DNA from: Enoplolaimus lenunculus
Lineage: Eukaryota > Nematoda > Enoplea > Enoplida > Thoracostomopsidae
Direction: 5' to 3'
Assembly (NCBI GenBank): GCA_030248215.1
Contig: JASANG010001819.1
Coordinates: forward strand, 62,001 to 126,000
Length of the DNA stretch: 64,000 nucleotides
Below, in pieces: positions 39,801 to 54,800 of the stretch; the first letter of the stretch is position 1; the number at the start of each line of letters is the position of its first letter. The notes under the pieces were generated by a model. It did not search any database. It saw only the letters and a list, made by a program, of their open reading frames with translations, and was not told the DNA's origin. Made by a program: the position numbers and the translations under genes.

Positions 39801-42800
39801 TTTATTCGACGGTAAGCGTGTTCAATTTCAACTGAAGTTGAATTGAACCGAAATTCAGTTAAATTTAGGCACATGCCTTCATTTGAGGTACTTGTGTGTT
39901 TTCTGCGATTATTGATATTGTAATTCATAACTATATTATTGTTGCTATCATTTTTATTATTTTTACTATAATTATAATAATAATTATTATTATCATTATT
40001 ATTATTATTATTATTATTGTTATTATTAATATTATTATGACTGTTGTTGTTATTGTTGTTGTTTCTATTGCTTTTGTTTTTATTGCGTCTGGCAATATTT
40101 TTGTTGTTATTTTGAGAATCGATACGAAGCAACCGTAATATTACCTCGACGCGTTCGGTCGCAGAATATTCGTCAAATTGAAAATCATCCAATCCGGTGT
40201 CAGTTGCCGCGTCGTCATCTTCATCAACACTAATCGCTACAGCTTCTAGCTCACTGTGCTCGCTGAATTCACCTCTGAAAGTATAATTAACGTAAACATT
40301 TAAACTATAATCTGTCAAAATCGGTAGCAGCCTTGTGGCTGTTATCATACAACTTAATCACAAATATCGGGCACGAACGTAAAACCAAAAATACTGCTAA
40401 ATTTCTGAAAAGACAAGCAAAAAATACTTGTACCGGATACTGCTGAATAATGCAAATCAACAAAAAATTTTCTCTCTCGCTACGTTCGCTGTATGTAAAA
40501 CATTGCTGTTAACTTATACCGTTCCGAAGTTAAATGTTGACTGCATTTCATGTGAACTGGTCAACTTACTTCCCCATTTGCATCTGCGCAGTGCACGAAA
40601 CTTCGCCAGCGTCGTTTTCAGCTTTACACATCACTTCGCCAACCATGTCGCTGGTGAACGATTGAATCGTCATCACAGACGTATCGCGAGTTGTTACAAT
40701 TTCGATGTCTTTTGTCGACGTGACAACGGCACCGTTGATCATCCAAGAAATCGTTGGAGTCGGATCGCCAGTGAATACTACCTGAAACAGTGATATTTTG
40801 GATCAAAGTTGAAAGCGAAGATGCGTCATTTTGTCATTTCTGTCGTGCTGAAAAAATTTTGCTTGCTCAGTTGATCATAGATCCTTGCTATATATATTTT
40901 CTTAGATGAATAGCTGAAAAATATGGCTCTGGTCCATCATGGGTGCAGGAGCTTACAATGTGCTTTCATAGCTAAATTGATGAAAAAAATAAAAAAATAT
41001 AGCAGTGATAGATTTGTCAATTTTAAAATATCGAAATATTTGCTAGTGTTTTTATTGTTGATTGTTTACTTTTGTTACTTTAAAATTCGCGAAAGATTTG
41101 ACAAATAGGCTCCTAATATATATCTATGACAGTTGGGTGCAGAAGCTTACAATGTGCTTTCATAGCTAAATTGATGAAAAAAATAAAAAAATATAGCAGT
41201 GATAGATTTGTCAATTTTAAAATATCGAAATATTTGCTAGTGTTTTTATTGTTGATTGTTTACTTTTGTTACTTTAAAATTCGCGAAAGATTTGACAAAT
41301 AGGCTCCTAATATATATCTATGACAGTTGGGTGCAGAAGCTTACAATGTGCTTTCATAGCTAAATTGATGAAAAAAATAAAAAAATATAGCAGTGATAGA
41401 TTTGTCAATTTTAAAATATCGAAATATTTGCTAGTGTTTTTATTGTTGATTGTTTACTTTTGTTACTTGAAAATTCGCGAAAGATTTGACAAATAGGCTC
41501 CTAATATATATCTATGACAGTTGGCGACAATAACTAACCTTCATTTTAATCGTAGACTTTTCACGGGCGATTACATTGCTGAGCCATTCGGTGAAATCAG
41601 GCGGAGTCCCACGTTTGAGTACAGTCAACATCGCAGTCGATTCCGCTTCGCCGTATTCGTTGACCGCTTTACACTGAACAAGTCCGCTATAGTCTGTGGT
41701 AATATTTTTGATTACGACCATAAATGCGCCTGAAAACATTAAAAAAACTAATATATTTTTTTCCATACTCAACAAAAAATCTTTGTTCGCTACGCTCGCT
41801 TTAATAAAAGCTAAATAAGGTTAACTTTCTTGATTTGAAGGGACGGTTACGCCATTGTGCAACGGGGGTTTCAATACAATCATTAAACTTTATCGTAACA
41901 CTGGCACTCAATCTTCAATAATAAATCTTAGAAAACGCTTACAACTTCCTTATGTGCCCAATCTGTTTGGATTGCCGCTATGTCCCTCACCGCAGCGCTG
42001 CAACCAGAAGTTGTTGGTGGTTGGAGAAAGAACATTTTTAAACAGAGCAAGGAAAATTTTCCGATCATCGAATGTTTTCATGCTGTCAAAAAACGTTTCG
42101 GCGAGGGTAGAAAAATGTCCATAGGTTGCCGGCGCAATGTCTTGTCTTTCCCCAGTTACGACGCAGTCTCACCTTGTTCCGTAGTAATCTTAATATTCGG
42201 TCCATTGACCAATTGGCGTCCAGCAATAGTCCACGTCACCGTCGGTTTCGGTTCACCAATCAAAACTGCTTTCAGTTTCAGCGTGTCGCCTTCGTGACAA
42301 GTTGTATCACTCAAATATTGATCAAATTCAACCGGTATATTTGATACAACGTCGATCGGAGCGGTACAAGTTGCGTCACCGCATTTGTTGTACGCAACAC
42401 ATTTTAAGATGCCTTTCATTTCAGGGCTCGCTCCTGCGATTGAGCACGTGTATACACCGTCATCCGAGGTGAATTCGACGTCTTCGGTTTCGATTACAAG
42501 TTTGTCGTTGATGTACCTGGAAAATACACAAATTAGTGGTTGTATTTTCAAAGCTGTCATTGCCAGTTTAGTAAAAAATGGGTTGGAGATTTTGAAGCTA
42601 ATAATTGATGGCAATTAATTGAAAGTATTGCAATATGTCCAGACTGTGTTTATAATAGTTTGAAAGCAACGTTGTGAGCAAAGCGAGCGAGAAACCAAAT
42701 ACAGTTTTATTTTAATTAATTTGTAAACTATCGACTTTTACTGTTTTAGTAAAAATGCGCTGCTGTATGTAACGTATGAGAGGCAGCCAACCAACAGATT

Positions 42801-45800
42801 CGCATTCAAAAATTCCCCAATTCTAAAATAATCACACCAGTTACACAGGTTGATAAAGTTGCGCATAAATCATATAAATGTGACAAAATAGTTATACTGT
42901 TCCATTGTCACGTTTTCCCAAAAAATTCTTGCCAAAAAATTGCTACATTTGCTCTCCTCACCGCCGGGCGAAATATACCATCTTACCATTTAACCGTAGG
43001 TTCAGGATAACCCGAGATGACCAATTTCGCCCGCAGCATATCGCCTTCGGATACGCTAATCGGTGACAATTTGCTTTGAAATTCGGGTTTCGTGTTGCCA
43101 AATCGTTTCACTCCGAGAGTCGCTTTAGATTCTGCAAATTCGTTCGCTGCAGCTGCAGCGACGGCCCTACAGGTGATATCGCCTCCAAACGCAGGGTCTG
43201 TTCTGTCGATTGAAAGGCTGTATACGCCATTTCCTTCATCTGACAATGTCAACGTGCCACCGTTTTGTTTTTGACCTGACCGAAGTTCGGAATCGTTGAG
43301 AAACCAGTGGATCTAAAAATAATGTTGACAAAAACATTAGACAGACGTGTAGCCAGGAATTTAGTTGGGTAAGAGGCGTCTTGTACAATAAACTTTTTGA
43401 TTTCTACAATCTAGATGGTTATTAGACGAACCAAAAACGTACTATTACACACTTTATATTAATACCTGACTGTATTTCAGAGGCCAAACACCGTTTCACG
43501 ATCAAGCCGCTGATTTGTAACAAATATTTTCCATGAAGTTATACCGTTCCGAACTGAAACCCTGGCTATGATACTAAACTGAGGCTGAACGCAAACTATC
43601 CAGCAATCACAGTAACCAACGACCGAATTCGCTTTACCGCATTAAACAGAACAAAAATGTGTTGCCGCATACTTCAAACGGAGCTTCGGACGACACTTTA
43701 ACTTTCATTTTGACCGGATCGTTTTGTTGAACAACTTGATCTTGTAAGCCTTCGTCAAAAACAGGACCGCGTGGCTTTGCGACAACTCTCAAACGAGCAG
43801 TTGCAGACGTTTCACCTAAAAGTCAATTTTGTGATTTACATCAATCGTGTCTATTAACGCTTACAGTATCTGTCAGCCGAGCTAACAGGTCCAGATGGGA
43901 ATAGGAGGGTGTATGTTATTTAACAGACTTGAGCTGAAACTCGCAAACTGTGACCTACGGTAGAGGTCACAATGGTTAGACAGAATTGGGCGAGGTTAAT
44001 TGAGAAAATCAACTGAAAACGACCTTCAAAACGGCTGGATCAAATCATGGCCCGTGTTCTCAAATGTGTGTAACGCCTGCCATCAATTACTGATAAGTCT
44101 GATATCTTTTAAACCAGTGAATGAAGAGGTTCGAAAGTCAGCACAGTTTTGCAATGGCTTTATACTACTACAGTGTCAATTTTGATATGCGCTATGACAG
44201 GAATTCGTCAGTTTCGCAACACATCGCTAACTAATGATAGGCGGTATACGCATTTTAGAATATGGGCCCTGCATTAATACGCTACAGATATTGGTTACAG
44301 TAAATGTTAGCGCTAAATGCCACGTTCCTTCCTATCGACGTGGGAACCTTCTCTGTTCCGTGGGAACCGTTCCTGTAGCCGTGGGAAACCGTTGCAACAC
44401 GTACTCAACCCGTGAGAAAAATAAAACCACGCGATATAAAAACAACGTACCAAGTCGATTTATCGCACGGCACAGTATTTCACCATCGAAATGTTGAGAT
44501 ACATTTCGAATCGTACAAATATATATGCCGTCTTCGCCCAAAAATTCAATATTAGGGCATTCAGTGAGCAGCGCACTGTTGCAAAACCATGCAACATCTG
44601 GTGTTGGATCGCCTATAACCAAGAACAAATTAACCAAAGTTGCTTTTCTGCGATTAACTTTTAAATCAGACTTCGTTGTGTTAGGTTGTCAGCCACGACA
44701 ATGATTATAGACGTGTGCAAAATACGAAATTAATTGCGCAAAAATTAGCGACACATTATGTGAACTAAACTTGACGCTATTGGCTATCCCTAAGCCTGAG
44801 TCTAAGCGTAAACCTAAACATTTATGTTTACCTGAGAAGTGGACAAGAAATAAGCAATTTTTCCCTTGTAATATTTTTTATAGTCGTACACGGATTATTC
44901 TACGTTGAAAAATTGTTTAACCTTAGCGTTTAAGCTTAGCAACTTATACGTTTAATTTTAATAACAAAGCTATCAATTTTTGTTTAAACCAATTTTGGAA
45001 TCAATTTTTGTTTGAGTTTTGTAAGTTCTGTAAAATGTTACTTTAGAAAAAGCCCCCCCAAAAAAACAATACCTGTGAGGACAACTTTGAATTTTGCAGT
45101 TTCGCCCTCAGTCACAGTCACATCGCGTGGTAGCGACTGAAATTCTGGGGCGACCTTTTGTTTATCCGGATCTTCGTTGACGATTAACTTTGCCGACATT
45201 TCTCGCGTTCCGTGTTCGTTCGAAATACGAATTGTATAAGTTCCGGTATCTTCCGGTTGAACGTCTTTAATTTCGAGTAACGCTGTTTGACCGTTATAGT
45301 CGATTCTTTAAACAAAGAATCCGTACAAAAATGCAAAAATGCTGATTCAACTGCGAATATTTGGACTAACAAATTAATAACACAAATCACAATGAAACGA
45401 ATGTGTAACGAACGTTAACCTAAGCATAGAACAGGTTTCGAATGTTTCGCGTGAATTTTTTGAACTTAAGCAAACACGTAGGTACAGTTGAACTCAAGTA
45501 ACGTTGTTTGACCGCTGTAGTTGATTCTGTATAAATAAATAGCTAAATGCAAATACGCCCAATTGTACAAATATACCTTGTTCCGAACAACTAAAGCATT
45601 AATATTGGCCTAAACGGAAGCCTAAGCATAAGCGAAGAATCTGCTGTAAAGTTTTAGTCTCAAGTTACGCTGTTTGACCGCTGTGGTCGATTCTGTAAAG
45701 AGCGAAAATTAATAAACGCCACCCTAACACTTGACACAAACTTTTACGTGCCAAGTGTTGGGTCACCCTACCATGTTTTTGTCTTAGGCCTACGCTAACA

Positions 45801-48800
45801 CTTGGCATGCAAAGTTTTGTGTCAAGTGTTAGGATAGCCGTTAACCACTTTTGATTTCCCTTACGGCCTAATTAAAGTAAATGCCGAATAAAACCTGCGA
45901 AATAAATCAATACTTGAAATCTTGTGACGGATGAATAATTTCGTTGTCGACCAGCCAAACAAGTTCCGGTTCCGGCCAACCGTCCACATCCAGTTCAAAC
46001 ACTGCGTTGCTACCTTCAGTCACTTCGATGTCTTTCAATTCGCCAACAAAAGTCGGTGGATTTGGCTCTTTTTCAACTGAAATATGAATATTCAACAGAA
46101 AAACGTTTACAAATTCATTTCTATTTCCCAATTTCGTATAGTTTTCGAAATGTTTACTGAGAAATAGCGTAACACTGTTAACATGCCCATTGCCGGCTCC
46201 CCAAGCTCGACATATGTTTGAGGCAAATTAATTTTTAAAAGGCACCTGTTGTTGATTTTGCAACCCTTTCAAGCGAAGCTAAAACGTTTCCTGGGTAGCC
46301 AAAATTGTTCTATGGTGGCTAAGCGCCATTTGGCCCCATCCTGGCTGTTAAATAGAGCAAAAATATTTGTTGCTTGTGTGACTTAGTTTGTATTTCAACA
46401 CTGCGGCGGTCTTTGTGTCCAGTATTGCTGACCAAGTTTAGTACCTGTAAATTAAGCGTGGAATGTTAGATGTTCTTAGTGCGCAGTAGCGTAAGAAACA
46501 TTTAATTTTGAGAGAGTAGAACTTCACATAAATATTTTTGTGAACGATGCTATCGAACAAAAAAACTTATCGACTAAAAAGCAGTAGAGGGCGATTATAA
46601 AGTCTATGAAAACTAACATATTTAACTTCCGTTCTAAAATTTTGGCAGGACCGATAGGAGATATAAATAGATCTTGGTTATAGACTACTTAGAATTTGGC
46701 CAGTTGTTTTCTGACCTTAACAATTCAAACCCTAATTGTCAGTTCTTATTAAATTGTTTTTTAGTTTATCTTGTGCACACTAAACATTTCGGTGTGGAAT
46801 ATAAAAGTTTGTTGTGTTTTCACTTGTATACACCACTGATCTAATCCGCAATTACAGGTTGTTCTCTTTTTGCCAGTGGCGGATCCAGGATTTCAAAATG
46901 AGGGCAAAAGTTCACAGGTAATAAACTTATTTTGTCGCCCACAAACAAACCACGAACTATTGCCATAAAATTGCTATATAATTTTTGTCGAGATGCTGTT
47001 GGGGTGGCCACGGCCGGGGTGGGCCAGCCCCATGGATCCGCCATTGCTTTTTGCGTATATAAATTAAAAATATTTCTTGCCTTTGAGCACTCGGAAAAAT
47101 GCAGAAGTTGTTGCTTGGCCATATTCGTTAGTTGCGACACAATTATACCGCCCGGTATCTTCTTCAAGTACCGGATCAATTGTCATTGCAAAAAACCCTT
47201 CTTCGTCTTGATAGAATACGTGCCGTTCGTCTTCGTGCAGTTGAACGTCGTCTTTGAACCTAAAATGCAATAAATCGTTCTAATCTAATTTCCTCAAGCC
47301 AAAAGACAGCAATTGCCAGCTTGAACAAGAGTATGCAACTGGGTATGTTCTGTGTAAAATGGCGTTTTTGAACATTTAACCTTTTGTTTCACTCTTAAGT
47401 ACATTTTCAAGGGTTTGCATCCTTTGTAAAACTGTAGGTATATTGCCAGCGCGTCGGGTTTCTGACCCTATCTGATTTCCGGCAAAATGTTACGCTTGCT
47501 CGTACGTTTAGAGTACAACACTCAATTTGGTGAGTTGCATACTCTTTACTAAAGGATTGTCTAAAGTTGCCTTCAGCGAGAAAATTTATCCTTGGATAAT
47601 AATATGACACAGCCTGTGGTACGAGAATAAAATTTTGATGAGGTATTATTAAACAACTTCGAAAGCACTCAGCGTTGCGTTAGTGTTCTTTGCATAAACA
47701 GCTGTTATGTAAGTTTTTGTGGCACAGTATTTTCTGTTGCATGTGTTATGCAACAGTTTTTGTGGCACAATTGACAAAATTATTGTAAACGGCGCATTAC
47801 ACCGAAGCGTCTACCAACAGACATGTTTCTTATAGCGGCTGCCCTGAACGAAAAATAATGTCTTACCAAGTAATCACTGGAAGCGGATATCCGGTCACTT
47901 TCAAGCACATCTTTGCCGTTGAATCGTGCAGCGTTCGAAAGCCGTATTGTGTTTTAGTCATTCGTGTACCTTGCATTTCAAGCGTACCAGTAGTACCAGT
48001 TCCGGCTGAAAAAATAATACCGAATTAAATTCGTATTGATTTTTAACTTAGTTTTGTAAAACAAGTTGTAGTCGACTTCACGGGCTGGTGTCATCTTTGA
48101 TTAAATGCTTTTATCCTTTGCTGTAGTATATTGTATCCAGCTGCTTGACAAGGCTGGAGCCGCTACACCCATACTTCCAGTTGCAGGCACACCCCTAAGA
48201 GGGGCCACCACCATAAGAAGATTTTATTAAAAAATTTGAAAAATATTTTCATCATCGCAAGGGGCCGAACCCAGGAATTTTTGGGGGCCCCACCCCGGCC
48301 TACTTCGGCACTGCTACTTGACGTCAAATCGCAGAAAACGACTTTGTTACTAATGCAACAACATCTGGCAAATTTTCAAATTTTTGTAAACATTTCGTCA
48401 AAATACAGCAGCGAAAAGCTTCATTTTGATGTCAAGTTGCCAAATTTGGCAATTTGCAATTAAGTAATACTCGCTGTTCGTTGCGGTCTCGGTCGCTACG
48501 CTACCCGATACTGCGATTAAAACGGATCAAGCGAGTTTCTTTTGAGCAGTAGACAATTAATAAATTGAAATATTTCAATCTGTTATGCCATACTTGATTG
48601 AGCATTGACTCGCTCAATGCAGACACTTTACTGAATCGGCTGAATCATCGACAATTCTTCGCCCGACAACTTGTCGCCGAACGGTGTCCTACAGCCTATG
48701 AATAAATCCAAGCATAATCCTACCCGTAACCCTGACCCTAAGTATAAAGCCTAACCATAATGATTGGCCACGAATTGTCGAGACGAAGAAATTTCGCATT

Positions 48801-51800
48801 TGACGAGTGGTCGGGCGACGAATTGTTGTGATACTGAACCGGGTATACGGTGAAATGTTTATGGAAGATACAAATACTACTTGGTGGGATCCAGGACTGT
48901 AAGATGCTTACTTAAATCAAATGAACTGCTATAAATGCTGGTTGACGATGCAGATGGACTAATTGCCGGAGGCGTTTTAGTCCGTTTTCGAGCCGGTCCA
49001 TCGTCTCCTGAAATAAAAACGTACAATGATCCGTTGAAAATAAGGCGTAACCAAATTGGAGGCGAAGGGGAGTCGGGCGTGCAGGCCTGTAACCAGCTCA
49101 CTTTGCTAGGAAGTCTAAATATTTTTAAGCAGGGGCAGGCAAGGGTTTTCGATGACTTACAAGCAAGGTTGAAAAGGCAAAATTTTTCCATGAGGGGTGA
49201 CCGCCCACTGCCTCCGTCTGACTACGGGCATGTGGGCGTGGCATCGTCATAGATTTTTGAAAACATTTACTTCTGTTATGCATATTCCACAATATCATGC
49301 GTACACCAGGTGACTTTTGAGGGGGTAATGTGCAGCGAACTGAAGCCAACCGTTGTTTAAATTCTCTTTGCAAGTGTACAATTGAACAATTGAGGTCAAC
49401 TTAATATAGAACCCGCAACGATAGAAGAAGCTTACAACAAAGCCATAAATTATATCAAAATTTACAGGTGTATAACTTGCAATCCTTTCAAGTGAACCCC
49501 TGATAAATTAGCGTTTGATAAATACCGAATGCAATTGAACTTTTCCGCGACACTGTTGAGTACTCTGACCATTCACTTTTGACATCCGAATTGTCAATGT
49601 ATTCGGTCATCGTTTCGGTTTCATCGTCTTCGACCACTGAAATTATTAAAAAACATTTTTGAAACTACTGTAGTGCCCCGAATATGATTGGTTTTTGTGC
49701 TTTTTTAAATTTTAAATATCTTCAAGCGCCGCCCGTTGCCTTACGTCACCATCTGTCAGTGTGCGTTACTATGCGTTCCAGTACGTGATCGTGTGTTATG
49801 GTACCAATATTAGTTGCGTACAATGCCATACGGTAACGTACGGCGACGGACGGCGACGGACGGCACCGCGTGACAAGTACACCACTCTAAGAGCCGATTC
49901 CAATTCCTGGTACGAATTGGAGTATATATACGTATATATATGTATGTATATATATGTATATATATGTATATATAAATATATACATATATATATCACGAGT
50001 TTAGCGCAGTAAATGATTTATATACAAAATAAAGTTTCAGTACAGAATTTGATTATAACTCAAAATGCGCCTATACTTACTTAGACCTAAATTGTATACT
50101 TAAACTTATAAAAGTAAAATTTCTAATTGCCGTTTTTAAATGGTTGAGTTTATTATACGCGAGTAAATGAATGAAAAATAAATATAGCAGTCCCTAGCAG
50201 AAGCTATTCTCTGTAATAGACCAAAAAATACTAGTTCCCTTTATTCACTTCACTGCAGCACCTTTTTGTTCTGGGGTACGCTAATTTTCGCGTATGCACA
50301 AATTAATATTTCGAAGCTAGAAATTCGAAACAATTATTCACTGTAAGGCCCATATTTTCAAATGCATATAGCACCAATCACCAGTTAGTAATAGGTTTTC
50401 GAACTAACGAACTGCTTGTTGCAATAGCAAATGCCAAAATTTGCACAGAAGCAGAGTAAATCGCATGCAATAAATGTGCTAAATTTCAAACCTAACCATT
50501 CTCTGGTTCGAAAGTTTAATGACCTATCACCAACTGGTAATATGTGCTACACACGTTTGAGGATGCGATCGAAATGTTTGTACTCTGCAAGATACGTTAC
50601 GCATATCTGTACACGCAGCAAACAGGGGTTCAGCAGCTACACCACGAGGGGGTACTTACACTGCAAAAAATAGTGAGTTAAATTGACTCTCTCCCAAATA
50701 GGCTTTTCCTGACTTACACACACTGAGTCAAAATTCGACTCCGCCAGGGTCAAATGGAGTAGAATTTGACTCAGTTGACCCAGCTTGTGTAGTCAGGAAA
50801 AGCCTATTTCGGAGAGAGTCCAGTTTGACTCACCATTTTTTTTCAGTGTATACAGGGAAAGGATTTATATTGGTGCAAGAAACCTTACGAAAGCGACTAT
50901 CCAAATTCAATTTTAGCAATTTATAACGTGCCAATTTTTGCAAAATTTAGTTTATCCCGTATGAAAAATTATCTGACCGCACAACTTGGGGCCGCGTACA
51001 CTGCAAACCATGGTTTCTGCGTCAGTGGCAGAGTAATGTAAAAACATTAGTTTATTTAAAATCGCTAACCTAATCCTTGTTTAGTTTCCACCACATCTTT
51101 AATCCATGCTTGTTTGATGTATTCCGAAGATGCGCTATCGCACGCCTGAAGACAGTAAGTCGACTGGTCTGCCGTGTCTGTTGCTTCAGGTAACGGTCGC
51201 ACCACAAATGTATCGATATCAATGCGATGCTCTTCGATTGAATATTTGTCGAGCTAAAAAATGTAAACAAATTTTCTTTTAGTTCCGGGTTTGAAATTTT
51301 GAACGTTTTCCAATCTTGATGATAAATGGTAGTTGAAAATAACACGAGTTATAAATATTAATGTATGGTTCATTGATTTTGAGTCGAAATGAAAGTTAAA
51401 AATAACTCGATTTGTTGAATTTCAAACTGAACTGAAAGCACAAATGTATCGATATCTTTAGATTTACTGTTATACATCCATATAATACGTGTGAATTTGA
51501 AAATTTAATTCAGTTCAATTTTGGGATCGTTTACTTTCAACATTCTTGATGCTGATGATAAACGATATCCTAGTTGAAACAATCCGATTTGAAGTTATTA
51601 ATACAGTGTTCTTAGATACAGAATTCGTCACGGTAAAATATAAGAAAAAGCTTTTATTTCAGTGTAACTGCCATCATGAATGTATCAAAATATCAGGACC
51701 GTAGCCAGCTCACCTTGCTAAGAGGGGGTGGCTAAAAAAATTTCAGGAGGGGCATATGAGAATTTGCGCTGAGTTACAGGCAAGGTTGAAAATGTTTTAG

Positions 51801-54800
51801 GAGGAGACCAAAATTTTTTCAGGAGGATGGGCTGAGCCCACGGCCCACATCCCTTGACTACGAACGAGCCCGAAATAAATCCATGCGATACTTTTCAATG
51901 GAACATATATATTTTGTCAAGGTAAAAAGGAATTAATAATTGAATTCATTGTTTTGGGTTCGAAACGTTAAGCACTTTGCGATTCTGATAAGACGGGTTG
52001 TTCTGATAATAATGCGACGTTCTTTCGTAAAATATTTTTCGAACTAAAATTTATGAAATAAATCGAATCACCGTTTTGAATCGTAACTATGCTCAATTTT
52101 GATGGTACAGCGGGCCGGTAGCCAAAGATCGGCCAGGGAGGGCTCAGCCCCTCCCCCTGGAAAAATTTTGACCCCCCTGGAAAAATTTTGCCCCCTTCCT
52201 GGAAAATATTCAACCATGCTTGCAAGTCATTAAAAACCCTTGAATACACGTCCTGAAACTTTTTTAGCCCCGTCCTAGCTAGGTGAGATGGTTATACTGG
52301 CCTGTGGTACGGGTTAGCGCTCTGCAAACGTTGTGTTCAAATTTAAATAACAAAATTAAAAATTGTGCTAAATCACAATTTTAAATTTACCCGAACAGTT
52401 GCAATATGTTTAAATTCAGGCAATTCATCGGCGTCTTCAGGATCAACTCGTTGCGTAATGATCAGCTTGCTTTTGAATAAAAATACGTAACGCTCGTTGC
52501 CGTCACCTGTTCGATCAGCTCCATCCCAAACTTTGAACTTTTCCTAAAAATACCTAATCAATATTACGGTGTCGTTATACAAAGTCTTGCGGCATTTCCC
52601 ATTGATGTATAAGTCATCGTCAGTTGCCGTAAGTTGCCGTTTGTTGCCGTACGTCGCCGTATGTGTTTGCCTTTCACCGTTCCGTATCGCACGCTAATAT
52701 AAGTACGAAATCAATATTAGGGTGGCGTTTATACGAGTTGTGCGGACTATTTGCCGCTATAAGTCACAGTGGGTTGCCGTAAGTCGCCGTTTGTTGCCGT
52801 ACGTCGACGTCGGTCTTCGTCCATTACCGAGCGGTATCGCACGCGAGCAATTAACCTGCGATAGCGAACGGTGACCAAGGCTAATGGACGTCGCCAAACG
52901 GCAATGAACAGCAGCGGACGCCATTAAAATTGTTAAAAACTATACGACTACCCTTACTCTGTAAAAGATTATAGCACTGAGATGCTTCGGGATTCACTGC
53001 AAAAATCAAACTAGTTTTGGTTCGCGGAAAGCCAACTTCGACCTAGTTTGTGATATCACTAGATTTCCAAATATATTGAATTTAGGGACCAATTAGCTTG
53101 ATTTCGGAACAGTATGACTTCGATAGAGTCAATTTTGACTTGAATCCAATGAAAATTAGTTGTTCACCAAGAGCCCTGGCATCACACAGATATATTTGTG
53201 TGCCCTTACATGTCTCAAGAGACGTCCCAATTTTCCAGCATCACCAGGATATTCTTGCAAGTTTCGAATATACGTCAAATCTTTCGCACGTTGCGGTATG
53301 CTGATCATTAACTCTAACGCTCTTTGAAAACTTTTCGTATCTTTGCCGGCACGAGCTGTATATTTGATCAATTCCTGGACAAAAGAATAATAGCAAACAT
53401 AGTGGGGGTGGGGTGTTTTCGGGCAGAACAATAAATGGGACAAATTTCAAAGTTTTCTACACTGCCAAAAATACTGAGTCAAATCGACTCTCTCCGTATA
53501 ATAGGCTTTCCCTGACTACACAAACTTAGTCAAAATTTGACTCCGCCAGAGTCAAATTGAGTTGAAGTTGACTCAGGCAGAGTCAATTCTTTGACTAAGT
53601 CTGTGTAGCCAGGAAAAGCCTATTTCGGAGAGTCAATTTGACTCACCATTTTTTGCAGTGTAGAGAGACAAAAAAATAGGATGCAGTAAACATTTCTTAA
53701 AATGGACTTTTATACCCTCTCGAAATAAAATTCTGACTACGCTTCAGCAAAAACATCATTTTCTGATTTCAAATTTAAATCAAAGCAGTAAATTGAATAA
53801 TTAATCTTAGGCAAAAAAATGTGTTAAACAGCGTAATGTTCTGTAAGGTTTCATATGCTACAACAATGCATAAAAATCTTTGTATTTTCGGCAATAAATT
53901 CTCATTGGCTAACCGGATATGTACAGAGATGGTCTGACCTTCAATGGCTTTGAGCCCTGAGCTATGAAAGAAATCTATAATAGACCAGGGCTACCACGAT
54001 GGCATTTTTGTAATGACTTCGCAGTAGACCTGATCTATCACGTTTTTTGTATGACAAAATTACTATAAACGGCGCATTACGCTCAGGGGCTTAGGCTTAG
54101 GATTCAAGGTTGACCACAATATTGTTGCCTGGTATCTACATCAACAGTGGATAATTACCTTTAAGTATCCATGATACTGCTGAAGTCGTTGTAGCGGAAG
54201 CTGCAAATACGTCTTCAAATCTTTATACGTAGAGTCTTGTTGTTGTATTTTCTAAAAATAAATATTTAACTATATTTCAATAGGCTGATACCGTTTTAAT
54301 ATTTTATGATATAGAACGTCAAAATTAAAGAAATCAAGTGATTTCCGTAGTATTTTTAGCGTATGAAAAAAGTTACGCTAGATTTCGAGCCAGGTATTTT
54401 TTGCTGAACAATTATACAACGATCAAAAAATTTACTTAGCTAATACTTTTCCCATAATTATTACCATATTTTCTAAATATGAATTACGGGCCCGTAGTCA
54501 GGAGATGGGCCAGGATGTGCGATGTGCTCAGCGTTTCGAGAAAAATTTTGCCCCTCAAGAAAAGTTTCAATCTCATTTGCAAATCATCGCAAATCTTGAA
54601 ATGCACCTCCTGAAAAATTTTAGCCCCCTGTAGCATACTTAACTGGCTATGGGTCCGCGAACGGTGTGACGAAATAATGTTTGAAAAAACGTTTACAATG
54701 ACACTAAGCACCAGTTATCATTGAAGGACAAACATAGATAATTGTACATACCTCGAAAAATTCACTAACAGCAGGATCATCCAGTAACTTTTCAGCATCA

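Larger units (their letters stand above)
31835..40144. other. 8.3-kb unc-89 intron between acidic linker and Ig 8
   Basis: Phase-compatible at both ends. It contains the family J cluster (32.8-33.7 kb), a 707-bp terminal-inverted-repeat element, several A, B, C and E copies, a 23-bp tandem array and an ATT/AAT microsatellite. The stretch 33.9-35.0 kb is unassigned; an open frame at 34526-34897 resembles nothing I know. Confidence 0.8.

Noticed and set aside
39221-40144. Long open frame continuing from the acidic-linker exon (poly-Asn, then about 190 residues)
   Set aside because: A good donor (GAG/GTAATA) ends the exon at 40145 in the phase the next Ig exon needs. The extension is driven by a microsatellite, and the rest has no recognisable domain.
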